A DNA stretch of 64,000 nt from Dasypus novemcinctus. Its lineage: Eukaryota; Chordata; Mammalia; Cingulata; Dasypodidae. Where the stretch lies: positions 117,661,225 through 117,725,224 of the forward strand of contig NC_080683.1 in assembly GCF_030445035.2 (NCBI RefSeq), written 5' to 3'. The position numbers were made by a program, and so were the translations under genes. The notes beneath the pieces are model-generated. The model had not been told where the DNA came from, did not search any database, and saw only the letters and a list, made by a program, of their open reading frames with translations. Shown here piece after piece: positions 1 through 10,849 of this stretch; the first letter of the stretch is position 1, and every line of letters starts with the position of its first letter.

Positions 1-228
1 AACAGAAACCAGGCAAGTGACTTCTAAGCAAGAGATGGGAAGATTCCACTCCAGGGAAGCTGACCCACCCAAGAGGAAAGAGCACATGTCCAGGCAATTC
101 AGAGTCCTCCAAGGAAACATCCAGATTCACCTGCTGATCCACCAGTGAGGTCTACTAGCTGAACCTAATCAACAGACATGGAGCTTCCAAAGCAGAACTT
201 TTGTGTCTCACTCTTAAAGATAAATGTA

Positions 229-387
229 GGGAGAGGATGTGGCTCAAGCATTGGGGTGCCCGTCTCCCACATGGGAGGTCCCACTGCCTCCTAAAGGAAA
301 AACAGGCAGACAATGAGCAAAAGAGCAATGAGTGCAAACCATGAGCAAAAACAGTGAGCAAACCGGGGGTGGGGAGGGATAAGTAAA
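229..387 (+). mobile_element. Short-type DAS SINE
   Basis: The tRNA-like head includes gatgtggctcaagca (A-box region) and cacatgggaggtccca. It is followed by the A-rich tail typical of the short armadillo SINE, with repeats of gagcaaa. A 13-bp sequence aaagataaatgta directly precedes it (216-228) and recurs at 500-512, beyond an adjoining L1 segment. Confidence 0.85.
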
Positions 388-499
388 CTGCAAACTGGGA
401 GAAAATATTTACAAAATGGTTGAAACAGTACTTGTATCCAGAATATATTAAGAATTCCTACAAGTCAATAATAAAAAGACAATCATTTGAGGAAAAAAA
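388..499 (+). mobile_element. L1 ORF2 3' segment adjoining the SINE
   Basis: It reads as the part of L1 ORF2 around ctgggagaaaatattt and ttgtatccagaatata, and ends in an A run just before a copy of the SINE's flanking direct repeat. It is a 5'-truncated L1 piece, either joined to the SINE during retroposition or present beforehand. Confidence 0.7.
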
Positions 500-599
500 A
501 AAGATAAATGTATAACCAAGGATCACAAAACAACAACAACAAAAAAACCCAAACTGAAAAATGGGCTAAATTGAACAAAAAATGGAGCTCAGAGGAAAG

Positions 600-2200
600 A
601 AATAAGGAAGGGACCCAAAGTAAGCTTCTAAAATGTATTATTAAATCTAAAAGAAATGAGAAGGTATCTTTCTTCCACAATATAGGAGCAGAATTGTGTT
701 TCTCAAAAAAAAAAAAAAAAAAAAAAAAAGGAGTAATCAGAGAAAAAGAAAAAGCTCTTGGAAATCAAATATAGGATAGGGAAAAAAAAGATGAAAAGAT
801 TAATGTTGAGAAAATCACTGAAACAGAAAAAAAAAGATGGGAATGAAAGAGAAAGTAGAACAAAAAGAAAATAGATTTTTAAAGGGGAGAGAAAGGGTCA
901 GAAAATAGAAGATGTATCTAAGAAGTCCAACAAAGATTAAGAGGAGTCATTGAAACAAAGGACAATGGCTAACACACTACAAGTGGATGAAACCCACATT
1001 GTCACAACACCTTGATTTTCAGTACCCAGCAATTTAAAAGAAATACTAAAATCTTACGAGATGAAAAATGAGTTACAAGCAAAATTCTTTGTTACAAGCA
1101 AAGAATTGGGAACCAGAATGGCATCTCATTTCTCAAGAGTACTGTGGATTTTGGAAAGAATGAACCGATGTCTTCAAAATTCTGAGGAAATATGATTTCC
1201 AGTCTAAAATTCTATATGTAACTAAACTATCAGTCAAATATAAGGGTTGAATAAAGAAGTTAGCAGACATGGAAGACCTGAGTCTATATAAATCACAAGC
1301 ACCCATCCTGAGGCACCTACCAGACAAAGTACTTTGCCATAATGAGTGGATAAAACTGAAATAAGGAATAAAAGGACTTGAGCAAAAAGGAAATCCACTT
1401 CAAAAGAAAGGCGGGGAGAATTCTCAAGACGATGGTGAAAGGGAGTTCCAGGAAAACAACTGCACAGCAAGTAGGGAGCAGCCAATTCATACTGCAGCTG
1501 GAGAATGAGGCTTTTAGGAAAACCATCTTCCTGAAGAAAAGGATAGGAATGGAATGCCTAATACATTTTAACATATTCACAGATTTCAGGTGTGTTGAGG
1601 AGTCTGCAGATGGATTGTAGCTTAGTACCATAACTAAACTAATGAAAAATGGATCCAGGATTAATTCCAATAAAACAAAATGTTTCAAAAGAAAGGAGAT
1701 GAAATCATATGCTGTAAGACTCAGCTGGGAATGATGTTTAATAGTCATGGTAATGTAATATACGCATGTTGAAAGGCAGCATCTGTATCTGTGCATGTGT
1801 GTGCGTGTATCTTCCTACGCAGGGTGAGTGGGTGGGACGTTAAAGCATTACATCCTTATCTTCCGTAGTAAGACGGCAATGTAAATCACAAATTCAAGAG
1901 AGGCCTGTTACTTTGAAATGTGGAAGTAAATATGAGAAGAAACAACTGAAACAGTTTTACATGCTTGCTTCAGGGGTTTGGACACAAGAAGGAGGAGACA
2001 AGGGTAGGGGCTGCTGTTTCCAAGATAAACTTTTTGTATTATTTGACTTTGTAACTGAACACATGTATCATTTTGACTTGACTTTTCAAAGAACACCAAA
2101 AGTTAGGAACCATTGTAATGTTTCTGGTAATGAGTTCATAGACATTATATTCTTAAAAACAGGTATGAAATATAAATGATATTTGCATGTATCTGCACTT
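600..2200 (+). mobile_element. Old L1 (L1M/L1ME-like) 3' end, degenerate
   Basis: Recognisable blocks of old mammalian L1 3' sequence occur in order: tctgaggaaatatgatttcc, aaactatcagtcaaatataa, a run about decapping of 'cttcctgaagaaaaggatag', and caggattaattccaataaaa. The reading frames are broken throughout; the ORF-like stretches at 1133-1796 are fortuitous. Confidence 0.65.
705..729. repeat. A25 homopolymer
   Basis: An uninterrupted run of 25 A within degenerate L1-derived sequence; it may be the A tail or an A-rich linker of an old insertion. Confidence 0.9.
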
Positions 2201-2299
2201 ACAATGTTCCCATGAAAAGGCTCTCCCATTGTTTTAAGTGACAATGGTTGCAAACCAGTATGTTTAATAAAATTTCAGTTTCATCTCTTATAAACACAT

Positions 2300-3170
2300 T
2301 TTTATTTTGGAAATATTTATAATATTTCAAAAAGTATAAAGAATAAAATATATCATTCCTTGCCTACCAATCACAAGTTTAAAAATTAATATTCTGTGGT
2401 TGTTGCATTAGATATCTTATGAATAAGAGAAATAGACTGTTAGATACACATCTCTTTCATTCTCCTCTCAGTCTCATTTCCTTCCACCTTTCCTCAAGGC
2501 AACCATCATCATAAATTGGGGGATATTTTTCCTGACCACATTTTATGCTTTTGTATTTACGTATAAAAATGCCCTGGAAGCAGATGTGCCTCAAGCAGTT
2601 GGGCACCCGCCTCCCACACGGGAGGTCCTGGGTTTGGTTCCAGTGCCTCCTAAAGAGAAAGCAGACAGTGAACAGACAATGTGTGCAATCAACGAGCAAA
2701 AACAACAAGCAAACAGGCAAGGGAGCCATCTCGGAGGCTGGGGGTGAAATGCCCATAAATAAAGCAGTTTCTGCTCAGTGTGTAAACTTTTGTAGATTTG
2801 TTCATATTACATGAATTTGTGTGCAACTGTATATTTCACCTAAAACCCTTTGAAATTTATCTATGTTGATATAGATCTAGTTCACTAATTTCAATTGTTG
2901 TACGGTATTCCATTGTTTAAAATTGATCTAAAACATATTTATCTCTTCCTCTATTGATGGACATTTAGGTTGTTTCTAAGTTTTACTCTTAACAACCTAC
3001 TACAACCATAACAAGTTTCCCAGTTTGTGCATTGCCTATTTATATTCTTTGCATGTGTCTCTCTTTTGTTATTTTCTTTTTCTAAATCATTTGTAGAATT
3101 CTTTTAAAGAATATTCTGGATAATAATTTTTGAAGATACATACATTTCTTGGTTTTTGATGACTGCATGC
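2300..3170 (-). mobile_element. Antisense L1 fragment, interrupted by a SINE
   Basis: The blocks ttccattgtttaaaattg, tattgatggacatttaggtt and neighbouring sequence match the antisense of the L1 ORF2 3' end. The 2575-2760 SINE interrupts it. It is highly diverged. Confidence 0.6.
2575..2762 (+). mobile_element. Short-type DAS SINE
   Basis: A tRNA-like head (gaagcagatgtgcctcaag, cacacgggaggtcctgggtt) with an A-rich tail of gagcaaaaacaacaagcaaa type. A possible 8-bp duplication, aaatgccc, flanks it at 2567-2574 and about 2747-2754. Confidence 0.85.
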
Positions 3171-3249
3171 TAAGGGAGAACTTTTAATAAAACCCAGAAT
3201 AAAGGCTTTGGGTGGAGAGCAGTATGGCAGTATATTTTAAAACCTGTAA

Positions 3250-3440
3250 GACGGAGGCAGGCACTTATCACAGGCTGGGTACTAGAATACCTCATTTAAT
3301 CATTTTAAGATCTCCATGAGATTGGTACTTTTTCGTGTTTGCATACAAGTAAACTGAAGGTCATAGAGGCAACACCTATAGCTAAGCCATTGCTAAGCCA
3401 CGGCTATCAACTGTGTGATAGCAAAGCCCACGCTGTTTTC
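3250..3440 (-). mobile_element. MIR element, antisense
   Basis: It shows the diverged MIR pattern: ctcatttaatcattttaag, then aagtaaactgaaggtcatag, then a bipartite gctaagcc segment. Confidence 0.6.
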
Positions 3441-3469
3441 ACAACACAACCCCAGCTCTCATTAAAATA

Positions 3470-3640
3470 CTGATTCTTTTTAATCTATCGATTCCACTCC
3501 TAAGAACCTATTCCCAAAGAACGATATGTAATGGGGAACTGCAAAAGCACAAAAATGTTTATTGCAGTATGTTTTCATATTGGCCAAAAATATTACAAAC
3601 CGCCTAAGTCCCCACCATAAGGGAATGATATCCTAAGATA
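3470..3640 (+). mobile_element. L1 ORF2 C-terminal fragment, old
   Basis: The order attccactcctaagaacc, atgtttattgcagtatgttt, attggccaaaaatattacaa and cctaagtccccaccataa follows the L1 ORF2 3' end. Confidence 0.6.
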
Positions 3641-3764
3641 CACCTGATAATGCAGGCACTGCTGGAAAGGTAACCAGTTCCTTAGTGAACGAAGACAGCC
3701 CATCAATCCACAGTCAGAACTTGAGGGAACTGCCCTTTGTGGCCACAGAGGCAGATACTGGAAG

Positions 3765-3930
3765 GGATTCATTCGCTTGTTCATTCAATCACTCAACTGG
3801 TACTAATGAGCAGCTCTATGCACCAGGCTTTATCATCCTTGCTGTCAATAAAAAAAAACTAATAAGATGCTCAGTGCTTGTGGGGAGCTGGCAGATAAGT
3901 ACAATGAAACAGAACGGAAAATGCAGAAGG
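3765..3930 (+). mobile_element. L2-like fragment
   Basis: cattcaatcactcaactggt followed by tatgcaccaggctttatc resembles the L2 3' region (tattgagcacctactatgtg-type block). Confidence 0.5.
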
Positions 3931-4429
3931 GGTCAAAATGCGCACACTGTGAGAGTGTCAGGCAAACGTGCCCCCAAAACATGTAGCTCTTTTACTTTGC
4001 ATATCTAATCTCAGTTTGCCTCTTGATGGTGGCAGGGGGTGGGAGCGACTAGAGAAACTAGCCGATTAAAGGTAACTTGGTCTGTTCTGGGTTACCCGTC
4101 TCTCTGGGTGACCTTTATTCCTTTGGAGGTAAATATTTAGTCATCCAAAGTTCACCCTTCCCTGTTTCATCCCTCCCTCGGGGGCCTCGCGTCGCTCTCC
4201 CCATTCCCGGGGCATTTACTTTTTGGCGGAGGGGATGGGGTGGGCGAGGGGGTGGGGTGGGCGGTGGTCTTCCTCCCTGATGTGCCTCTTCTCACAGCCA
4301 GAGGCCCATTCCTGGGTGACCGAGGGTCGGGTTTCTTGGTGCTGCTGCTGACAGGGCCCCCCCTTGGCTCCAGCAGGTGCTGGACTTAGACTAAAGGGGG
4401 CTAAACAGAAGTGTGGGGCAGCCCGCCTG

Positions 4430-4580
4430 AGGCAAGGGCCTCAGTGTCTTCCCTGTAAAATGGGAATAACAACAAACATCACCTACCGTGTAGGATGGCC
4501 GGGGAGGTTAACTGATGCTGCGCACGTAAAGGCACGTAGCGCAGCACCTAGGTATAATGCACGCTCAAGTAACGGGAGCC
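4430..4580 (+). mobile_element. MIR element
   Basis: The MIR core and 3' part are visible: cctcagtgtcttccctgt, aaaatgggaataacaac, aggttaactgatgctg. Confidence 0.65.
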
Positions 4581-5037
4581 GTGCACCTAGCCTCTGAGCT
4601 CATCAGACCGTCAGGCGGTCCCTCCATCTTCGGGGAGGTTGGACCCCTCCCATGCCACCTGGCAAGCAGAGAGGGAAACAGCTTCTTCCCACAGCTCAGT
4701 ACGGTGCAGGACGCAAGATGCCACGCACGTGCATTATTACCTTGCCCTCTCTTTCTCTGTAATTTTGAGCCTTCCTGTTTCCTCTTATCAACCCAGGTGT
4801 GCACCCCAGGAGAGGAAGTAGGAATTTCACACCTGACTGCTTGCCTCTTTCTACCCTCTACCTGCTCTCCCAATTCTTCCTTCTCAGCGGGCGGCTCCCT
4901 CGTCCTTCCTTACCTAAGTCACACCCCAAGTTCTCTCTACTTCTGGCTTAGAGTAAAACTTTGTCATCAACCCTCCATGTTTTGCTCCACGTCTATAAAG
5001 GGAACTTTGGGAATATAAAAATTCCTTTTCTCTCCCA

Positions 5038-5083
5038 AAAAGGCTGACTTCAAAACTCAGAAAAGGCTGACTTCAAAAGTCAG
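5038..5083. repeat. 23-bp tandem duplication
   Basis: Two adjacent copies of a 23-bp unit beginning aaaaggctgacttcaaaa; they differ at one base. Confidence 0.85.
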
Positions 5084-6016
5084 CTCTGACGCTCAAGACA
5101 GGTCAGCGACCTCTGCATCTTGGTGTTCTCCGACCCCCCTCTGAGGGGAGAAGGCCACCATGTCAATGGACAGAGCCACGGTCCCTCACTGCTGACAGGG
5201 GAGAAAGCGGTGAGCAGGGCCTCAGCTCCAGGCCCAGACCCTACTGTGGTCCTTCCAGCTGACCACAGGCAGCGACCAGGATTCCCCTGGGGGCCCAGCC
5301 TGGAGGAACTTGCCGCCAAGGCCTGGGCCCCCTGGCTGGCCCATACCTGCGTTTCTGGCCTTGGCTGCCACGAGTGCAATGGCTCCGGGGAAAAGGGAAA
5401 GCAACTGTGGCCAATAGAAAGGGAGGATTTGGATCTTGTTGGAGAATCTAAAAGGGAGAGAACAGGGCAGCAAGAGTGGGCGAGAAGACAGGTGTCCTTC
5501 ACCGTGGTCACCTCCCGTCTCTCCCCAAGTCACCAGTGAAGGTCACATCATTGTAAATTCTCGGTGCTGTTCTTGTGGAAATATTACTAAGTGCTTAGCT
5601 CTGCACCCAGGTGGATGTGGGAGCAAACCACAGTCAGGCTGCTGTGGAGGCAGAGGGAAGTGGAAACTGGAAGCCCAAAGTTTGATGAAATCTGTGAGAA
5701 CGTGACTTTGGGCATTCTCCAGCCTTTGCATATGTCTTCTTCAAGAAAATTACACCTAGAATGCAAAGGACGGGGAGCTCCAAATGGCATCTGGTTCACA
5801 TAGAACAACAGAAAGAAGGGTCCCTTCAGGCAGGGGAGGCAGTGTCCTGGGAGAGGGTGATGCTTTATCTAAATAATAATAGGTGGGAATGCTTTGGCAG
5901 GCAGAAACTGTGTGTGAAAGGTCACTCTTAGCAAATGGAAAGAGTCAGCTAGCGTGGAGACACAAAATGTTAGGGAACCACAAGGAGCTGGCTATGACCT
6001 GAGTGTAGAAGGCAGT

Positions 6017-6044
6017 GATTGTATGTGTGTGGATGTGTGTGTGT
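6017..6044. repeat. (TG)n-rich microsatellite
   Basis: Imperfect TG repeats followed by a G-rich stretch. Confidence 0.7.
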
Positions 6045-6600
6045 AGGGGTGGGGGGTGGTTGGGAGATCATTTAGAGTTTCAAGAACAGGTCTAGAAATG
6101 CAGACAGGATCAGATCCTCTCTGTAAGCCATTCTCTTGAGTTGCAATTTTCATTTCTCGGCTATGAGAGGCAATGGAAGTGGATGAAGCATCTGAAGAAC
6201 GTTTCCCAACCAGAGTGCTCTTGAATGATGATGACGGGTTATGTGGAGCAGATGCTGTTGCTGCCCATCTCCAAAGCCCATAGGCCCACTTCTGAGCAAC
6301 CCCACAGCTGCTGGGGGCTCCCCAAGCAGCTGGGTCTTTCTGCCTCCTTGCTGGAGGATTTGGGCAGGTTGCTTAGCCGGTGCACAGGACACTCTAAAAT
6401 GCTGAAGATTTAGGGTCCCAAGACCCTAAGGAGCAGTGGTCTCATGTGGGGCACTCCCCCCCACCCCATCCCTCAGCGGGGCTACTGCAGGAGGAGCCCC
6501 TTTGCCCGCAACAGTAATTGCCTCATCAATAGTAAATAGAAATGATGTATTTGGGAACATCGATGAGTGAACGTCTAAAGCAAATGACTTGGCTCTGTGG

Positions 6601-7435
6601 TAGGTTGAATTATGTAGCCTGACAAACACATAATCTTCATCTGTGTCCTTATGGGTGTGAATCCACTGTAAATAAGACCTTTGGAAAATACTACCTTTAC
6701 TTCAGGTGCGGCCAGTGAATCGGGATGGTTCTTAATCCCTATCTCTTGAAGCCTATCTTCATTTGCCAGACTGCTATCACAAACAACACAAACTGATTTG
6801 GGCACAACAGGATTTACTGGCTCCCAATTTGAGTCCAGAAATCCAAAATCATGGTATCAACAAGTTTCCTCCTGAAAATGTAGCTTGCTGGTGCAGGCTG
6901 CTGGCAATCCTTGGGGTTCCTTGGCTTGTATGTCTGCCTCTCCTTTTTACTCTTCCAGTATTGCTGATTTCCTGGTTCTCTTTACAAGGGCTTCAGTAAA
7001 TCAGATTAAGGTCCAGCCTGCCCCAGTTGACCACACCTTAACTAAAGATAACATCTTTGAAGCATCCTATTTACAGTGGGTTCACGCCCACAAGGAGCCA
7101 GATGAAGACTAAGAATATAAAGGACTTATAAAGAGAAGAGACTGGATGCCCGAAGTCAGAGGAAGCCACAGGGAAGAGCCAGAAGCCAGAAATCAGCAGG
7201 AATCAGAAAAGCAGACACAAGGAGTCAGTGGTCGTTATGTGACAGGAACAGAGATGCAGGCCAAGAAACCACAAGGACTGTGCCAAGCCAGCACCAGAAG
7301 ACTACAAAATTCAGGGAGACAGGATGGGCTTGCCAATGACTTGATTTTGGACTTCTAGCTTCCAAAACCGTGAGACAAGAAGTTCTTGTTAAGCCAACCA
7401 ATGTGCAGCATTTAATATGGCAGCCTGGCAAACTG
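6601..7435 (+). mobile_element. MaLR-like LTR, sense, split by an antisense relative
   Basis: The left part (6601-6755) contains gtaggttgaattatgtagcc and gtgaatccactgtaaataag. The right part (about 7100-7435) ends ttggacttctagcttccaa, ccgtgagacaagaagttctt and ggcagcctggcaaactgag, the typical 3' end of MLT/MST-type LTRs. Family assignment is tentative. Confidence 0.55.
6756..7098 (-). mobile_element. Antisense LTR-like element nested inside a sense relative
   Basis: It runs from ttgccagactgctatcacaa to atttacagtgggttcacgcc, the order expected for the reverse complement of the surrounding element family. Its end is complementary to 6640-6680 of the host copy. Confidence 0.5.
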
Positions 7436-7609
7436 AGATAAACCCCCCATGCTACTGGACCCCAGACAGCCCTGCCCCTTGCCTCTTTTTCCCAAAGTCT
7501 CTCCTTCAGCTCATACAGCCATGACTATATGGAAAGTTGTCTATGACTGGCTTTTAGAAAAGGAAAAACTTGGTCTTTGTTCACAAACAGGTTGCTTCAA
7601 TATTTTGGT

Positions 7610-9110
7610 GTGAGCCCACAGTGAATTATTGCCTCCCATCCATCCCACTCAGGGGCGGCCCCAAGGGCAGTGGGGAAGTAATCCTCCCCTCAGGAAGAGC
7701 TTCAAGCAAATTGTGATTATCAAGTTTATGCGGAGGGAAAAGTGGTCAGAGGTAAGGATCTATGAGAACTCATGGGCTGTGGCAAATGGCTTGGCTGGTT
7801 GATGAGAGGCCTGAACAGAGTAAGATCAGGAAATTGGAGACAATGAGTTTTGGGGAAGAGGCATGTGGATGGTCTCATCATTATGGGCTTCAGGTGTTCA
7901 GCTTCTTGTGTCTCCATTATTGTCCACCAGAGAGCATCCCCTGCAGAGAAGGCACTCAACATGTAGGTGGACGATATGTCTGCCAGCCTCTGCCCATGAC
8001 TAGCACAGTGCTCACCAACGAATGGGCCACTGAATGGACAGGGATAGAGGCTAGGTAAGGGCCCAACAGCAAGGACTCCCTTTCACCAAGGCTGCTCTGA
8101 CTACTGCTGCTGATAAATATCCAACCTGCCAGCAGGCAGCAATGATCAACACTGATCTTCAATATAGCACCATCCCTCAAGGAAATTAACCACCCACTTA
8201 GGAAGAAGTTGATTACATTAGATCACTTCCATCCTGGAGGGGGCAGTACTTTATCCTACCAGGGTTGATACTTATTTCAGTTTTCCTCCCCTGCCTGCCA
8301 TGCCTCTGCTAACCCCATTATCCAAAGAGTAACTGAATTCTTAGTTGATTGACATGAGATCCTGTGTAACATTTCCTTAAACTAAAGAAGCAAAGATAAG
8401 ATAGTGTTCACATGACCATAGGATCCACTGACCTCCATACACTAAATATCCCAGAAGCTGCAGGTGGATAAAACATTACAATGGCTTCTTGAGGGTTCAG
8501 CTCAGGTAGCAGCCCACAGACAATACCCTTCACCCTTGTGCTATCACTCTCATTGTTTTATTTGGGAGGATTTATCTCCCCACTAAATGAAAATGTAGTG
8601 ATGGCAGAATGAGAGATTTAGGTCCCCAAGGAAGAGGTCCCACCAGGGGACATAACAATAGTTCTACTGAGCCTAAAACTTCAATTGTCATTGGTCATTT
8701 TGGGTTCTTCAGGGGGTAGATCAGCAGGCCAGCTATCAGAGTTAATGTGCTAGTAGGGTTAATTGGCTTTGATTATCACAACGGGATATAGGTGCTCTTA
8801 CAAAATGGAGGCAGGGAAGAATATGTCTAGAACTTAGAGGATTCATGGAATCCTCTTGGTGTGGCCGTAAGTTAAAATAACAGTAAATGGGCAATTCAGC
8901 AACCACTGCCTGGAAATGTTAACTGTGAACACAGACATCTAGAGATGAAAGTCGGGGTCACCCCAGCAGGTAGTGATTTACATCAGCAGAGGCACTGACC
9001 GAGGGCACGGCAGCTTAGAATGGACGGACAGGAGGGAGGGAGATGACATCAATTACAGCCCCAGCAACACCTGCAGAAACGGGATGGTAAATCATTTCTA
9101 ACCCTCCCAC
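7610..9110 (+). mobile_element. ERVL-class endogenous retrovirus, 3' internal fragment (pol end to dUTPase-like region)
   Basis: The order of blocks (gggctgtggcaaatggcttg; agaggcatgtggatggtctc; ccaccagagagcatcccctg; a later gattatcacaacggga stretch; gtcggggtcaccccagcagg) follows the 3' internal region of HERV-L/ERV3-like elements. There the integrase part of pol is followed by a dUTPase-like segment (here about 8740-8880). Stops and frameshifts interrupt every frame, so it is a dead relic. I see no paired LTRs. The class is confident; the exact family is not. Confidence 0.65.
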
Positions 9111-9844
9111 TTTTTTATTCTACTTTAGAGACCAGGGCTCACAACCACCTTGAAGCAATGATTTCAGAGCCTGCCCAGTGGGGGGCACAGATGATCTCAG
9201 CAAGCCCGGGATGGTGGGCTATAGCAGACATTGTCGGTCTCCCACCCCGGGTCTCCAGGACCTATCTCTGACTTAACCTGCAGAGGACACCTTCCAGGCA
9301 AACGACGGCTGCCCACCCCAGGCACTCCTCTCTCTGTGTCAGGGCCTGAGAGCTTTACCTGGTGCCAGAGAAGCTCGCTCAGCTTGACACAGGGCGGCCC
9401 AGACTTGCTGGGGATTGCAATCCCCAGGAGCAAATCTCAGCCGGGAAGGACCGCCATCACGGGGTAAGGACCCACAGCCCTGTCCCACAGTAGAACAACT
9501 GCACAGTGCAGTCAACAGTCCTCAAGGGCCCCAACAATGCCGAACCCCTGCTGCCCTCTCAGCACATGCTTCATTGTGCCTGTTCCTGAGCCGCCCTACT
9601 TTTCTCATCCCTTCATTTGTGCTTCCCAGGGGCCACCTCCCAAATCAACTACCCACTCCCAAGTCCTGGTCCCAGGAATCCAAATCAGGGCAGTGCTCCA
9701 TTAGAGAAAAGGAAGGCTCTGGATGGCTTATAATTCATATTTGCACACTAATGGTTCTGAATGTTCTGTACTAATAAAAGTCAGAAAAAACAAAAGCAAA
9801 CAGAACGAAGCCCTTAAAGCCTGATGACCTCGGTATTTCCTAAA

Positions 9845-9865
9845 TGCGTCTGTGTAGTGGTTAAG
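9845..9865 (+). mobile_element. MIR, left part (split by solo LTR)
   Basis: tgtgtagtggttaag is the MIR 5' head. It is interrupted at gttaag by the solo LTR and resumes at 10301. Confidence 0.65.
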
Positions 9866-10300
9866 TGTGGGAAACAAAGGCATGTTGTTTCCATGGAAGC
9901 AAGTTACTTCCTTGACCACTGAGTCAAGCTGTCCCTTATGATTATCGGTGCGGAGCACGGTCTTGGCTGGGTAAGCACACCTGCAGGCAGAACAATACAT
10001 ATAGAACAGAACAACCTGGGTAACAGGATTTATGAGTATAGTTACTGATTCTTATAATAATAGTTCCAGTAAAGTTTGTTGGGTTTTCATCAATCACTAG
10101 TTAATATAGTATGAGCTAAGGGTAATAGGTAACTTGATTTTGTGCTGAATGTCACGTAGGTTAGGGGTATATATACTAGCCCCCCAACTCAATAAACTTG
10201 TCTGATGAGCTTGAGAAATCAATGCTCTCAGATCCCCTGAACCCAATCTTTCTTTGTCTTTCATTCCCGATACCTCGGGTCGCCGAACAAGACTCCGACA
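9866..10300 (+). mobile_element. Solo LTR, class II (ERVK/betaretrovirus-like), with 6-bp target duplication
   Basis: The element begins TGTGGGAAAC and ends GACTCCGACA, so it has TG...CA termini, and is flanked on both sides by gttaag (9860-9865 and 10301-10306). A 6-bp duplication is typical of class II ERVs. Inside are a TATA box (gtatatatact at about 10168), AATAAA at 10191-10196 and a T-rich U5. No internal retroviral genes remain, so it arose by recombination between LTRs. It interrupts a MIR whose two halves join exactly across the duplication. Confidence 0.92.
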
Positions 10301-10395
10301 GTTAAGAGAATGGACTTAGGATCCAAGTAGGCCAGCCTGGAGGGGTGGCTCCATTGTTTACTGCGAACGTGACTGGTGCCTTGCGCTGGGTGGAA
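10301..10395 (+). mobile_element. MIR, right part (split by solo LTR)
   Basis: gttaagagaatggacttagg continues the MIR head (consensus-like 'ggttaagagcatggactc'), followed by a diverged core. Confidence 0.65.
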
Positions 10396-10479
10396 GAGGG
10401 GCCCTCCAAACTCCATGCCCACCCACGCTCAGGATGAGAGCTTATTCGGAAACTTGCCCACGTAGTTGGTCAAGATGAG

Positions 10480-10740
10480 GTCATCCTGGAAGAGGGCAGG
10501 CCCTAAATCCTTACAAGAGTAGTGAACACAAAGGCACAGAGGGCAAGCCGCGTGAGAACCGAGGCCGCGACGGGAGCGCCACATCCACAAGCCGAGGAGC
10601 GCCAGGGTTGCCGGCAACCATCAGAAACTAGATGAGGCGAGAGAGGGCCCTCTCTCGGAGGCTTCAGCTTGAATTTGGACTTCCAGCCTCCACAACCAGG
10701 AGGAAACAAGCGTCTGTCGTTTTAAGTCATCTGGTTTAGA
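10480..10740 (+). mobile_element. MaLR-like LTR 3' end
   Basis: It ends aatttggacttccagcctcc, caaccaggaggaaacaag and gtcgttttaagtcatctgg, the usual 3' end of MLT/MST-type LTRs. The 5' limit is uncertain. Confidence 0.5.
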
Positions 10741-10741
10741 A

Positions 10742-10840
10742 TTAGCACCTCTCTAAGCCTCAGTATCCCTAACTCTAAAATGGGGATAATCGTGCATCTA
10801 CCTATTGGCACTGATGTTAAATGAAATAAAGCCAACCCCT
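10742..10840 (+). mobile_element. MIR 3' part
   Basis: ctctctaagcctcagtatcc, then taaaatggggataatcgtg and a stretch resembling ttaaatgaaataaagcc. Confidence 0.65.
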
Positions 10841-10849
10841 CCTACCCAC

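Larger units (their letters stand above)
4585..6600. other. Unassigned intergenic stretch
   Basis: Apart from the 23-bp duplication at 5038-5083 and the TG repeat near 6020, I see no recognisable gene or repeat. Several 70-150-residue frames on both strands lack any familiar protein and overlap one another. Confidence 0.5.

Noticed and set aside
7762..8058. 98-residue frame in the ERVL-like relic
   Set aside because: A fragment of a dead retroviral internal region with stops on both sides; not a host gene.
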